Positions 51,101 to 62,580 are shown, numbered from the stretch's first letter. The stretch is 64,000 nucleotides of DNA from Litoditis marina (GCA_964036275.1 OZ038439.1:10248904-10312903), one strand, 5' to 3'. Made by a program: numbers and translations. The notes: generated from the letters alone by a model not told the origin.

Positions 51101-54100
51101 AAACCTTTTACTGGAGAACCAGTCGGCTTAGGATGCGCGGTTCGGTCGGTACAGTCGGTACGGTTCGGGAACAACCCGGTTCTCCAGTGAACTCGCCCAT
51201 TCGTACACGTCTTTTCTGGTCAGCGGTCTACGTCATAGCAATCGCCAATCAAAATGGTTTCGGAAACCAGTAACCACCCTTCACATTCGCCATTATTAGA
51301 CCGAAAACGTCTTTATTATTCTGGTCTTTTATTGAGAATGTTTTTTTGTAAAAATGTGAAGTTGTTGAATTGGCTCACCTCAGACTGGACAATATTCTGT
51401 GGATATGCTATTGTAATATCGTAGATGTACGAGATGTATTTGGCTGAAATAGAAACTATAATAGTACACACTAAAAACTGCACGTATACGTTCCCAAAAC
51501 ACACTCAAATCTTCGCCAAAGGCCAAGGGGTAAGTATTATTTACATTTATCTCTTTGAAATCGTTCAAACTTGTAACTGTACATTGAAGTTTGTCTCTGG
51601 TAGAACTAACCAAAAATATTTGAACGGAATTGCGTACGAAATCACTAGGTCAAACGTTCTCTCATTTAGGTATCAAATGCTATCTTCATTTCCATTGCTA
51701 TATATTTTTGCACAGCTACATCTCGAAAACTGGTCAGAGAATATATCAAATTAGACTTCTAGAGTTGTAATTAATCGATATATCGAATACCTTCTCTCAT
51801 TTTTGTGACCAGATGATAGAACCCGGTGGTCCTCGGATAGAGAAGATACTGTAGCTGACGGAGTCCGTTCTTCTTTGCGTATTCTAGACTTTTCGTGGTG
51901 GTCCAGGGGGACTTATCCGTTCCTTCCGGGAATAAAAGAAGCTGAAAATTGTATTCAAACGAAATTATTACTTTTTAGTAGGGCTTTACTTCACTTTGTA
52001 ATACTTTGTAGTAGGGCTTGTGAATCGAGTAAAAAAATTCGACTTTTGGAAGGCTATAACAATCCTACTTTGTAGTCTATAGTGTGACCAAAATCTGTGT
52101 TAGTGTGTTATATACACATCAGAGATTGCACCTTCTAATGTGTAAATCTTATTAAATCATGAAAAGCACCCAACAAATACAAGATATGTGGTTAAGTGGT
52201 ACCGTTTTTGTCTCTCATGCAACGATCTTGCTTTTTGTCCCGGGAAAATTGAAAACGACATATTTTATAGTACTTGTGAACCGAGATGAATCGAAATGTA
52301 CTCCGATAAATTATGAAACTTCTAAATACCTGATAGTTCTTGTCCATTCCCTTATAATATTCGATGGCTCTGTCGAACGAAGCTCGGTCTTTTTCAGCGT
52401 TTCTCTCGAGGAAAACAAAGTGTGAAGCGGCCATTCCGAATCCTGAACTTTAGAAGATAAATATTTTGACCTCTGTTTGACACTTTCTTTCCTAAACATA
52501 ATTTCCATAGGTTTTTTATGGGGGTGTCTATAAAGTTGAAGTGATTTTATTAATCTTTAATAAAATGCTGTACTGTCCTCATGATTATGTATGAACCTGG
52601 ATCAATATAATCAAATAGGTCCTTTTCTACCTTTTTACGAGTAGGCAGAAAATTATTTTACATAGTGTTGTCAAAAAAACTGAAATTCACGGCAAGAAGA
52701 ATGTGCTTTTAAATACGAAAAAGAATTATATCAAAAAAAAGTTTTAGAGAAGGCCGATTATGTGGACCAATCCCGTGTCATCCTTTAAATTGCAATTGAA
52801 AAACGTATTGCGGTTTAAAGGACTGCACCGTTGCGATTGGACCAGATAATCGTCCTTCTTTAACTAACCTGCCCCGGGCAGATTTCGCAGCTGAGCTTTC
52901 AATGATATTTTATTGGAGGTGATGAGCCACGGGTTCATTTGGTATAACATGGACCAGATGTACATCCAATCTAACCTGGAAAGGAAGTTTAAAAACGGGC
53001 TCACGCGGAATTGTAGTTTGATCACTGTCGCATCAGTATTTCGCGAACACGATTGAAACGCACCGTATTCACACTACACACACAGCAGATTAGTCAATAC
53101 AATTTTTAGTTCAGATCATCAATCAAAAATCAATAGTCAAAAATTAATGGTTCAATTCAAAAGTTTTAAAAAGGGACCTTGTCGAAGTGTAGTTTGATCT
53201 CCTCATACACCCGCCAGGTTAAAAAATTCACGCGCAAAATATTATATTGTTAGTCAATCGCACAGTCACGTGAAGCATGTTAAACACAACAGAACTCCGA
53301 AACGTGAAATGACAAAGTACACAATTCCTCATTAGAATTCTAACTTTACGTGAATATTCAATTTACTTCTAGTATAATCAACAACTCAACTCAACAGTTT
53401 GGGTCAGTATTTTGATGAGATAGGAGCGAGAAGAAGGTTAGACAGCTGAATTGAAAACCGTGCCCTGCCGTTTTTTAAATGCTTCTTTTCTTCATTAAAC
53501 ACTAGTATGCTTACAATGCCGAGCGTCTGAATAATAAAAAAGATACATAAAATAAACATAATAAATGAATCCCAACCTCGTTCGATGGTTCATAATGATG
53601 AGTGCCGGGGCATCCCATTCTATCTCGTCTCCACTCACACGTACTTTGGTTCCGAATATCAATTCGAGGTAGCCATGAAAAAGTTGATATTTAGAGAATT
53701 TCGGGAGTACTGTACATTTTCCCCCCACCCTGGTCGAAAATGTGTTGAAAACGGCCCGTACTACAATCGCCCCCCACCTTTGGGCTTGTTGGGTGGGGGG
53801 CGATTGTACATTTTCCCCAGAATTTCAACGATAATTCAAAAGAACCAAGTTTACAGTGTTTTTTTCCGATCTTTTGAGGTAACCATGGAAATAAAAGTTT
53901 TGAACATAATTTTAAAATTATCAAAATTTGAAAAAATTGCACGATCTTTCGAAAAAATCTCAGAGTAGCATGTTCTAAAACAATATTTATAAAATTTCAA
54001 CGATTTAGAAAGAAATAAGGTTACAATATTTTCCGATCATTCAAGGTAGCCATTACATAATCAATAGTTAGAAAAATTCAACGATCATTCAAGTAAAATT

Positions 54101-54492
54101 ATATGTACAGTTTTATGCTTCTCCGATAACATTTACGTAATTCACTTAAAATTCGGAATCTTACTGTAGGAGCTCAGTGAGAATGAACACGAGCTTGTCA
54201 AACTCGGAGAAATCATGTGAACTTGAACAATACACGTACAGAACTACTTGGGAGAAAGAGTTCTCGTTTCGGTTGCAAATCCTACATATTGACAAGGAGT
54301 ACAGCCTACCATGGGAATAGTCATCCAAAAGCTGATTGCTCGATCCATGAAATATCGCCATGTTCTGTGTTTTCCGCCGATTATTAAGAATATAAATAGA
54401 GAAATAATATAATTTCCGAATAAAGATGTAAAGAATATGACAAATCCGAATAACCAGCCCACTGGGGGACGCAACAGACGTGGTATCAACAT
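48185..54492 (-). CDS. LCLAT1: Lysocardiolipin-type 1-acylglycerophosphate acyltransferase (LCLAT1 / ACL-8/9/10 group)
   Basis: Ten exons: 54492-54310, 53674-53577, 52975-52869, 52442-52330, 51941-51791, 51443-51379, 50850-50738, 49880-49778, 49311-49204, 48298-48185; 384 residues, every junction in phase. It transfers acyl groups to lysophospholipids in the ER membrane; family members remodel cardiolipin and phosphatidylinositol. PlsC motifs: NHRTRLD (His/Asp dyad, residues 90-96, split by intron 2), FPEGT (171-175) and YPRTTGF. DITIAYPQNI and the PREVHFHVKKIPI segment are typical of LCLAT1. Membrane spans: about 11-38, 320-343 and 348-366. The first exon follows a TTTCCAG, a possible trans-splice site. 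The acceptor of exon 2 reads CTTTTTCAT. Poly(A) signal on the minus strand at 48180-48175. The gene converges on DMAC2L with 165 bp between stops. Confidence 0.92.
48306..48450. mobile_element. GGTAACC-rich palindromic element in acyltransferase intron 9
   Basis: TIR AGGTGAATTCTATATGTAAC and GTTAGTTGTAGAATTGGCCC. Its left edge is 8 bp upstream of the last exon (48298), between exon and branch region. Confidence 0.7.
48482..48804. repeat. CGAGTTTTCGAG low-complexity element
   Basis: About 320 bp made almost wholly of TTTCGAGTT words, flanked by AATAGGGTTGTTGA and TTTAACAACCCTACT, which are inverted copies of each other. Related short versions at 16605-16695 and 52000-52065. In acyltransferase intron 9. 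Confidence 0.65.
48808..48999. mobile_element. Palindromic GCATGTGTAA/GCAACC element, copy 2
   Basis: In acyltransferase intron 9, GGGTTGCATGTGTAAAGACA to GGTTGCATGTGTAAACCGCC. Confidence 0.6.
49373..49483. mobile_element. AGGACGATTATG palindromic element in acyltransferase intron 8
   Basis: AAGGACGATTATGTG start, CACATAATCGTTCT end; close to the copies at 41291 and 61740. Confidence 0.7.
50331..50566. mobile_element. CTACAGTAATC-family TATAGT element in acyltransferase intron 7
   Basis: 236 bp, TATAGTCTGTTTCAC to GAAACGAACTATA. The last six bases overlap the first bases of the next element (50563-50736), so the two share a TA-containing junction. Confidence 0.75.
50563..50736. mobile_element. 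TATAGT element forming the acyltransferase exon 7 donor
   Basis: 174 bp, TATAGTGCTCAGC to AAAGAGACTATA, with CTACTGAAACTCC and CTGTAGGATTCTCAG sub-terminal motifs. Exon 7 ends at 50738 (minus strand), the intron starts with host G (50737), and its second base, the T of GT, is the last base of this element. Confidence 0.75.
50932..51196. mobile_element. GAACCGAACC palindromic element, copy 1
   Basis: About 265 bp in acyltransferase intron 6. Ends CAATTCACTGGGGAACCGAG and GGTTCTCCAGTGAACTCG; GAACCGAACCGCGAAC and its inverse inside. Confidence 0.65.
52748..52861. mobile_element. AGGACGATTATG palindromic element in acyltransferase intron 3
   Basis: GGCCGATTATGTGGACCAAT start, ATTGGACCAGATAATCGTCC end; its right edge is 8 bp from the exon 3 end (52869). 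Confidence 0.7.
53240..53376. mobile_element. TATACTA element, copy 3, inverted, in acyltransferase intron 2
   Basis: The reverse of copies 1 and 2: GCACAGTCACGTGAAGCATG on the left and TTACTTCTAGTATA on the right. Confidence 0.6.
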
Positions 54493-54518
54493 CGAGGCAT
54501 CAGATTCTGGAAATAGAC

Positions 54519-54588
54519 ACAATGACCGAGTGGATAAGTGGTCGGACTACGGAGAAGGGATCCGGAGTTCGATTCCGGTGTGAAACAT
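54519..54588 (+). pseudogene. tRNA-like sequence (class II-like A box)
   Basis: TGACCGAGTGGATAAGTGG resembles the A box of tRNA-Ser/Leu, and GAGTTCGATTCCGG is a B box with a perfect 5-bp T stem (CCGGA/TCCGG). A 4-bp D stem (GACC/GGTC) is present, but the acceptor stem does not pair and the anticodon arm is not clear. It begins 13 bp from the first acyltransferase exon on the opposite strand. Confidence 0.5.
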
Positions 54589-54589
54589 G

Positions 54590-55789
54590 TGACTGAATAA
54601 TTTCATAGATACAATTGCTAGGTTTTAGAGAGAACGTGCTAACCATACTAATTATCGACTGTGCGACTGAAAAACTAAAACAAACATAACTATTGCTGAA
54701 ATAATATAAACTGAACGTACGAGATGGAGTTCAGAACTTCAAAAAGACTCAGTGAAAAATTCTTACTAAAATATGTCCTGTTTTAAAATTCAAAAATGTC
54801 ATATGTAGAAACAAATATCGGCACTCGTTGATGAAAAAACTATAAATTCAATACAGAATCTCAGAAATCTCAAGAAAATCTCACGTATACGGTCATAATA
54901 TTTCTACCAGTTCAGGAACGACTAAACACCATACTACATCTGAGACTGGTCCCCATATCTACAGGCTACAAAGATCAAAGTACAACTACCCATCGATTAT
55001 AGTAAAATCAATAGAAACAGTTGTATAGAAGGAGAGAGTGGTCAGATTTTCAGGCGAAGGCGCGCGCCATACTGGATTGACCTACATTCCCATCGATTCA
55101 CTTGAAATGGATATATTCGCGGAAGGATCAAAGGATCACGTGACACGTACGAAAACTTTCTGTACTTTGATCTTTGTAGCTTGAATCAGGCGACCAGACG
55201 TAGATGAAGTTCAGCGGTCACGTGAGATGAACGTGAGCCTATCATTCAACTTTCCCCTGACATCTTCTTTGAAGTCGCCCATGAGATCTTTAAAAGGGGT
55301 TCCTCAGAGATGAGCAGGCTACAACAGTACCTTCTGTCATGCGCTGCTGTTTGCAGTTTGGTTGCGCGGTGTAGTTTGTTGTAGTTTGATCCCACTCTGT
55401 GCAAAACTGCTCACTCTGTGTGTCTTCTATTACGGTTCGCTCTCTCTAAAGGAAGCCTATAACGCTACTCCGAACATGCCCTGTATTTTACGAAATCGCG
55501 TTTAGTCGAAACAGTTCAAGAACCGAACGGTTCGGAAAAATACTGTATTTTTTAGTCGAGACGCCAAAAAATCGATTTGTAATCCCACCATGCTGTATTT
55601 TACTGTAACACAACCAGGGAAATACTGTAACACAACCAGGGACGTTCTGAGCACGGTGTATGTTGCTCTATCCCGATGTGTTTGTAGTATGATCGCGTTG
55701 CTGGCTCGAGATCAAACTACAGCAACTACTCTATCCTTCCCGGTATCATGTTTTCCTTCCCAAACCCTGCATGATCAATCAACCTACAT
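54590..55789. other. Upstream region of the acyltransferase gene
   Basis: No exon found. Short GTAGTTTGATC/GATCAAACTAC inverted pairs at 55370-55720 are the only structure I can name. Confidence 0.45.
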
Positions 55790-55931
55790 AGGTGAAAAAT
55801 CGCGGGCCGATTCGGCCCGATTCGGGTCATTTCGGGGGAAAATGTCGGGCCGAAAAGGCACCTTTTCGGCCCTTTTCGGCCCGACGATTTTTCGGCCGAT
55901 ATGACCCGAATCGCGATTTTTCACCTGAGTA
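55790..55931. mobile_element. Palindrome with GGTGAAAAATCGCG ends
   Basis: AGGTGAAAAATCGCG at the left, CGCGATTTTTCACCT at the right, centre AAAAGGCACCTTTTCGGCCC. About 140 bp, very G+C rich for this window. Confidence 0.65.
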
Positions 55932-56065
55932 GTATCTAGTTACATGGTATGGCATATTCTATACGGTGTATAATTTGCTCTATTTGTCTGTGTATGTAGT
56001 TTGATCCCGGTTTTGATCCCGTTGCTTTTTGGAGATCTAACTACAACTAAGATTTGATAACTCCC

Positions 56066-56243
56066 TATTAGTCGTCGCCAACGACAAGGTGGGAGGGTAC
56101 TGTATATCTCACTTTCCACTGTGTACGCACACTTTTCTTCGAGTGCTCTAATGGCGCAATGGTGGGCGCCCAGCTACGAATCTTTTGCTCGCAGGTTCCG
56201 GCGAGCGGCAGAAACTTATAAATTTGGCACTCACTTCACTATA
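56066..56243 (+). mobile_element. tRNA-like TATAGT element, copy h
   Basis: A box TGGCGCAATGGTGGGCG; a deletion removes the centre of the B box (CAGGTTCCGGCGAG). The right end has a small duplication (CACTTCACTATAG). Confidence 0.7.
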
Positions 56244-56408
56244 GACTGTTTTCCCCTCTTTAACCCTGCATGACCGATCAATCTGGTTGCATGGTATGCA
56301 TGGCATAATCTTTTTCCGATCGCCATGTTTTTTCTGCGCGGGAAACTTCTTTTTATGATTTCGGCGCGTAGGGTAACAAAGCCCCCCGTGGAATGCCGGT
56401 ATTCGAAG

Positions 56409-56591
56409 GATGGGAGAATAGAGAGAGAGAAGAGGGAGAAAGAGAGGAAGAGAGAGACAGAGGGGGGGGAGATTATGAGGGAGCGGGAGAAGAGGGAGAG
56501 GGAGAGGGAGAGATAGACGAAGGAAAGAGAGGAAGAGAGGAGAAGAAGAGAAAGAGAGGAGAAGAGAGAGAGACAGAGAGACAGAGAGAAA
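56409..56591. repeat. GA-rich microsatellite
   Basis: GAGAGA and GGGAGAGG blocks; produces long but meaningless Arg/Glu-rich open frames. Confidence 0.85.
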
Positions 56592-57586
56592 GATTTATTT
56601 TTTCTCTAACCTCACTTCCCCCACCCCTCCCCCCCCCATTTATTCTCCGATTTTTTCCATTAGTCCCCCGGCCCGATGTGAATTTAAATGAGCAGTTGCC
56701 GGGTGATTTTCGAGCCGCAAATGAATGACCGGAACGAAGGAAGAGTAAACAAATTGTTTATTTATTTGTTGTTTGGAGTCCCGGCGGAAAAGTAAACAAC
56801 TTCAATATTCATTTTCTTTTCTGATAAACCACATACTAGGGCGAGATTTCACTCTTATGAAAAGTTGGAAGCTGTTCGCCTTTGCTTCCTGTATCGCAGT
56901 AGGTATTGAGATATTCGGAGATTAAAATATCTGCTTTTCTATTGTTTTCCCACGCATAAGGTTCGCTTCTGCCAAATTAGGCCCATACGGTATATTTTGA
57001 CCTATTCCGCTGTGTTTGTAGTTTGATTCACTTGGTTTTCGGTCAAAAAACATGAATTCAGGCGTGTATCGCGACATTCGCATACACTTTGATCAAACAC
57101 ATCACAGTTCTTGATTTGCGCTGTGTTTGCATTGCCCACGATCAAACTACAACTAATTACACTATAAACAATAATTAAACTACAACTCCAAAATAACCTC
57201 ACCACATTTTGTCCTTCTAACGATTCCATAACCGTCTTTTAAAGAAAAATTGGCTTCTTGTGCGATCAAATCCCTCAAAGCTGTTAATTTGCTCTGTGTG
57301 TTTCCTATGCTTAAACTACAATTCAAATACAACCATCTCCCAGTTGGCCCCCTAACCATCCGATAACCGTCTTATGACACTCGCGCAGAAACAGTTTTAC
57401 GACGTTTCTCGCTAATCCACGCGCGTGTCCCTCACAACACACAAAGAGGTTAAAGAGGAGCGTGTCAAGGTTACGCGCCCCAGCTGCCAACCACGGCGGT
57501 GCCTTTAACGGGACCACCACGAAACACCTAAATGAAAAAGTAACAGATACCATATTTATATTACGCGGGAGTGCGTAACGAACTTA

Positions 57587-57783
57587 TATAGTGGGTGCCA
57601 AATTTATAAATGTCTGTCTCTCACCGGAATCGAACCTGCGAGCAAACGTTTTGTAGCAGGCCGCTAACCACTGCACTACTAGAGGACATAACGAGCATGT
57701 TTTGGAATCGAAGACATGTGTGCGTACACAGCGAAAAGTGAGATATACAGTACCCTCCCACCTTTCCGTTGGCGACGACTATA
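57587..57783 (-). mobile_element. tRNA-like TATAGT element, copy i
   Basis: Minus-strand A box TAGTGCAGTGGTTAGCG and B box GGTTCGATTCCGG, both good. Both TATAGT and ACTATA ends are kept. Confidence 0.8.
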
Positions 57784-58073
57784 CCTGCGTTTAATAACTT
57801 CTCACTCACTCCAGATGAATTGTTTTGTCCCCTAACCATCATGTTTACCTTATTGAACTATTCATCAACAGTCCGACCCTGTCCGTGAGGCTCACACAGT
57901 GCGCTTTTCTCAAATCGAATATCTCGCCGCTAAATTTGTAGTTTGATCCCGGTGCTACAACAAGTAAATTATTGCGTGATTCGAGATCAAACTACAACGC
58001 AGATTTCTTTCCTATATTCCGTATTCCCCTGAATTCCTGATAGCCCGAGTTGTTATACGTCTGGCTATATCTG

Positions 58074-58244
58074 AGTACGTATGCTAGAAGGTCCCGGCAC
58101 CTTTATCCCATCCTGCGTCTCTCGCTCTGCCTCACTATTTCTTGTCTCTTACATCCCTGCGGGATGTGAGAGCAGATAGATAGCGTATGTTCGAGGAGAC
58201 GCAGAATGATATGAAGGTACCGGGACCTTCTAGCATACGTACTC
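58074..58244. mobile_element. Palindrome with AGTACGTATGCTAGAAGG ends
   Basis: Arms of about 30 bp (AGTACGTATGCTAGAAGGTC...) and an inner pair CTGCGTCTC/GAGACGCAG; a small TCCCTGCGGGA hairpin in the middle. Confidence 0.65.
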
Positions 58245-58680
58245 TGTAATGCGTAGGGTGTACGGTACCATTTACCTGCTCCTCCCTGACCAACCCCAGT
58301 GAGTATAGGTTCTCTTCTAGGTATATACCGTAAGTTTCTATTATTTAGCCACCTCCCCCAATAACCGAATATGATAACTTATCATCCATCTGGCTATATC
58401 TGACTCGTGTACGGTACCTTTTAGCGGCGCACCTCTCCGTTTTCCAAGACATATGATGATCAAACTACAAACACAGCAGATCAGATCAACGTAGACAGTT
58501 TACCTGCTTTTTCCTGTACCCTAATACGGGTTACGGTACCTTTTAGCGGCGCTCCTTTCGGTTCGCCTTTAACGGCACCGCCTACGCAATCACGTACATT
58601 AATCGAGATCGTTTGGCAGGGGACAAAGAGTAGTTGACGCGCGATATGAATGCCTTATTTGGGTTGGAACAAGGTCAGGA

Positions 58681-58697
58681 TTTAGAGAGAAAGAGGG

Positions 58698-58752
<55 letters not shown>
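58681..58752. repeat. (GA)n microsatellite
   Basis: About 50 bp of pure GA. Confidence 0.9.
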
Positions 58753-58753
<1 letters not shown>

Positions 58754-59028
58754 GGAGGAGAGTACCAAATACTTACGTGGAATGTACTGGTAGTTTGATC
58801 TACCTACACAGCGTTACCTAGGCGAAAACCGCCAATACAAAACGATCCGGTATCTAAGGGGCAATTTTATTTTTTTTCCTGAAATTTCCCTGTGTTCACT
58901 AAAAGGTTCGCTCGTTGCAAAGCAAGCTTGTACGGTGTGTTTGTAGTTCGATTCGTTGCACGGTAATTCACAAATTATAGCGTGTATAGATCATGATCAA
59001 ACTACAACTCATATCTTGTCAATCCATA

Positions 59029-59160
59029 TATACTAAAAAATTGAATAGTCACGTAAAGTTAGCACTTCTAATGAGGAATCGTGCACTTTGTAATTGCACG
59101 TTCATGAGTTCTGCTGTGTTTAACATGTTTCACGTGACTGTGCAATTCACTAACAGTATA
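59029..59160. mobile_element. TATACTA element, copy 2
   Basis: TATACTAAAAAATTGAATAG start; TTCACGTGACTGTGCAATTC near the right end. Confidence 0.6.
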
Positions 59161-59636
59161 TTTCGAATATGATCCGGGCTTTACGCCGACTTTTGTTGAC
59201 ATCCAAAATATGTCTTTGTCTCTCAAGTAGACGATACATCACACATATGGCACACATGTCACTGGTCTACCGACTCTTCATGGTCATAAAACATGGTCCA
59301 TATAGTCACTGTCTCGGCGACATCAAAAATCATACCGTAATCTCGAAAAAACGATGAGATCAAACTATAAACACTTCGGGGCACACTACACCTCTAGATT
59401 TGTTGCAATACAATACAGTTTCGACCAAACAAGAATTTGTAATTAACAGCCTATGGTCTGAAAAGGCGTGACCATTTGTTGTAGTTTGCTCTCGACACAC
59501 GTCATAACATACGAAATTCGCCCGAAAAGCACTGCAAAGTGATCTATACTCGGCGCCATGGTGACTTCAAAAATCATACCGTTATCCCAAAAAACGACGA
59601 GATCAAACGACAAACACAACGAGGTAAAGAACACTA

Positions 59637-59871
59637 TATAGTCTTTTTCATTCCTACTGAGACTCCTACAGTGGGATTTCGAAACTTCCAAGCCATTTTT
59701 CTCACTTAATTTTGATAGGAAAGGTTGAGGATTTTCGCAACTCTTTCTCGTTTTCAGGTTCAATAAGTATACGAGAGGGTTTTTGATGAACTGAATTTTC
59801 CGCTTCACAACAGCCTTCAAAAAGTTAGTGAGGTTACTGTAGGGGTCTCAGTAGGAATGGTGTGAACTATA
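59637..59871. mobile_element. 235-bp TATAGT element, sister of 8185-8419
   Basis: Same ends and same length as the copy at 8185. The internal GGATTTCGAAACTTCCAAGC is nearly unchanged, so both copies are fairly young. Confidence 0.75.
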
Positions 59872-59928
59872 CCGTAGCGGCCTTCTTTTCATAACGCGAA
59901 CCCTGTAGTCAACGTGTTGGCGACATCC

Positions 59929-60296
59929 TCTAGAATTTGGCGGCGAGTCGCCGGCGACATGGAGGGGTCGGCAGAGTGTCGCCGGCGGGTCGCCTGCGAT
60001 TATTTTAAGGTCGTTGATTCTGGATAAGATATATGTTAATCAGATACGTATACTTGTAGTTTTCAGGTGGGTGACATGTTTATACATGAACAATGAAGCC
60101 GTGAATCTCATCGTGTCTATTCCTGACGACGATAAGTATATACAAAAATTTTATTAACTGTAAAGTTACCAGTTTCGGTATCTGATTACTATATGGAACG
60201 TTTAGTGTGAAAGACGTAAAAATAATCGCAGGCGACCCGCCGGCGACACTCTGCCGACCCCTCCATGTCGCCGGCGAGTCGCCGCCAAATTCTAGA
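59929..60296. repeat. 78-bp perfect inverted repeat, G+C rich
   Basis: Arms 59929-60006 and 60219-60296 are exact reverse complements by base-by-base reading; the spacer is 212 bp. The arms begin TCTAGAATTTGGCGGCGAG and contain GTCGCCGGCG words. No coding content recognised. Confidence 0.8.
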
Positions 60297-60314
60297 GTCA
60301 AACATCATGCCGAC

Positions 60315-60601
60315 GAGTTCACTCGAGAACCGGGTCCTTCCCGAACCGAACCGCGAACCGGTCACTTGAGAACCGAACCGAACCGACTGTACCGACCGAA
60401 CCGCGCATTCTAAATCGACCGCTTCTCCAGTTCTTTGAACCGATTGATATTAGTCATGATTTGAACAAACAAGTAGCATACAAGGTAGAATAAGTGGAGG
60501 TTCTGTTTCGATCCGTTTCCTGGTGAACCGGTCGGTTCGGTTCGGTTCTCTAGTGACCGGTTCGCGGTTCGGTGCGGTAAGAACCTGGTTCTCCAGTGGC
60601 G
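60315..60601. mobile_element. GAACCGAACC palindromic element, copy 2
   Basis: GAGTTCACTCGAGAACCGGG to CCTGGTTCTCCAGTGGCG; the same central AACAAACAAGTAGCATAC-type linker as copy 1 in inverted form. Confidence 0.65.
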
Positions 60602-61560
60602 CGTAATCGCGTAATCTCAAAAAAAAATAGTCAAGACTGGTAGTATGGAGTTCTATGGTTCATCAACGACGTGAAAACCTACAAATCTCGTATTGAACTC
60701 GAAAATTTCCAACTGCTAACTTGAACTTGAGTTCAACTTGAAACTCGAAACTGGATTGTTTTTCAACTGAGTTCACCAACTTACTGCCAGCTGAACTCTC
60801 TATTGTCCTTGAACTCTGAACAGACAACTGAAGTTGACGTAGGATTCTAATCGACTATAGTTCGGTGAATTCTGTATCTACCCGGGTCTTCGTTAACCCA
60901 AACGGCTTTCCGTGACCTACTTTCCAGATTACCTCAGTAGGTAACCCAAAAAGCGATGAGTTCAAACTACACACATTACGGAGTTTGGGACAGTACACCG
61001 TTTCGGTTACCACTAAACGGTTAGGTTATAAGCAAACCCGGTTAGATAAATAATTGGCCCTAGTTCGAATGTCCCTATTCCTTTGTGCGAACCCCCCGTT
61101 TGCTCTCTTTCGATGTAATCGCCGACTGATGAATAGTTCTTGTTTTCCTATACGAAAAGTACATCCTCAGAAAAGGCCTGGGAACTGAGAGTACATTCTG
61201 CACCGAATAACCAACTATTTTTATTGATTGACAGGAAAAGTACCGAACGAGACAAGTTGTAGCTCATGAGCTCAGCATGATCTATAACTCCGCAAGTTGA
61301 TCTACTATCTCAGCATGTCAGAAATTCTCTATCATAGAAGATAGTGCATGAGTTATGAGTTAATTTAGAGCCTTATTAGCTTACTGATCACCACATGAAA
61401 GCTAAGACCAACAATTCCACAGTTGTACACTTTTCGGTGAAAAGTTTAGGCAAACTTTGGCTTATTATGTCAGTACGTTAGTGCATTAGTCTCCTTCAGT
61501 TCACGTAAAAGCTTGTCGTATTCAAAGTCTTGCGGCACAGGCAAAAATGTAACTTTGATT

Positions 61561-61632
61561 TGCCGGGGACTCGAACCAGTCACCTTGATAGCATCAGTCG
61601 CCGCCGTTATCCACTACACTAATGGGAAGCCG
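61561..61632 (-). pseudogene. tRNA-like sequence with pol III boxes and T run
   Basis: Minus strand: TTAGTGTAGTGGATAACGG (A-box-like, as in tRNA-Asp/Glu) and GGTTCGAGTCCCCGG (B box). A T5 run follows about 20 bp beyond the 3' end and could stop pol III. Stem pairing is poor, so a decayed tRNA or tRNA-derived element is more likely than a working gene. Confidence 0.45.
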
Positions 61633-61739
61633 CTGGCGACAGCTGTGAAAAAGACTGGTTCCATGATAGATGAACAATAAAGATTCAGGCGGGAACTTGG
61701 GTGAGAGTAGATCATTAAGCTGGTTGAATGACTTTTTCA

Positions 61740-61857
61740 GGAAGGACGATTATGTGGACCAATCCCGTGTCAACGGTCCTTTAAACTGCAACTAGAAAAT
61801 GTATTGCAGTTTAAAGGACTGAAGCGTTCCGATTGGACCACATAATCGTCCTTCTTT
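61740..61857. mobile_element. AGGACGATTATG palindromic element, best copy
   Basis: TIR GAAGGACGATTATGTGGACC with an almost perfect inverse at the right end; 118 bp. A good consensus for the family. Confidence 0.75.
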
Positions 61858-62307
61858 GAGTAAAACGTATGGAAACTTGTACCAATCTTCAGTTTGGAGC
61901 GAGTGAGTGTGAGAACTACTCAAAAAACGAATACTCCTGTGGTCGTATCCACCACTAATTTTTTTACTGTGTTGCTGGTGTAGTGGAATTTTTCCAAATT
62001 TGCGGAGCCTAAAAACGCCCCCGGGAGGGCAAACTTTGTTGACTTTTCGCTCCCCGGGAGCACAAAAACGCTCCCGGGAGAGGTAAAAAATTATTGGCGG
62101 ATACCACCACTGGAGGCCTGTGGCTTTGTTGTCCAAATCACTTCAAATATTTAAAAACGGAAAATGGGTTGCTGGTGTAGTGGATAAATCGGAAGTCTTT
62201 GGCTTTTTGACGTCGAGTTCGGTTCGGCTAGAAATCGCATATTTCATAATCTTGCTTCGCACCTATTTCCACACTTTAGATAATGAATTCGGTACATCTT
62301 ACATGGG

Positions 62308-62580
62308 TGAATTCTATATCTAACCGGGTTTTTAGGTAACCTAACCCTTTTTTGGTAACCTTTTTTCAGGTTACCTCAGTAGGTAACCGGTTGGTAACCT
62401 AAAATGAAAAACCGGTTACCTGTTTTTCTAACGCAAAATGTGGTTTTTACCGTTAGTTTGGACGGTAACCGGATTATAATTCCAGGTTACTTACATGTTA
62501 CCGACCAAGGTAACCTGAAAAAAAGGTTATTAAAAAAGGGTTAGGTTACCTAAAAACCCGGTTAGTTGTAGAATTGTCCT
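62308..62580. mobile_element. GGTAACC-rich palindromic element
   Basis: About 273 bp, GAATTCTATATCTAACCGGG to CCGGTTAGTTGTAGAATTG; nearly identical to the copy at 63038-63312. Confidence 0.75.

Noticed and set aside
53585..53968. 127-codon plus-strand open frame
   Set aside because: Its first part is the antisense of the acyltransferase exon 2 and the rest is a CCCCCACC-rich intronic repeat.
56325..56728. Overlapping open frames rich in Arg, Glu and Gly
   Set aside because: They come from the GA microsatellite read in different frames; no splice sites or family motifs.
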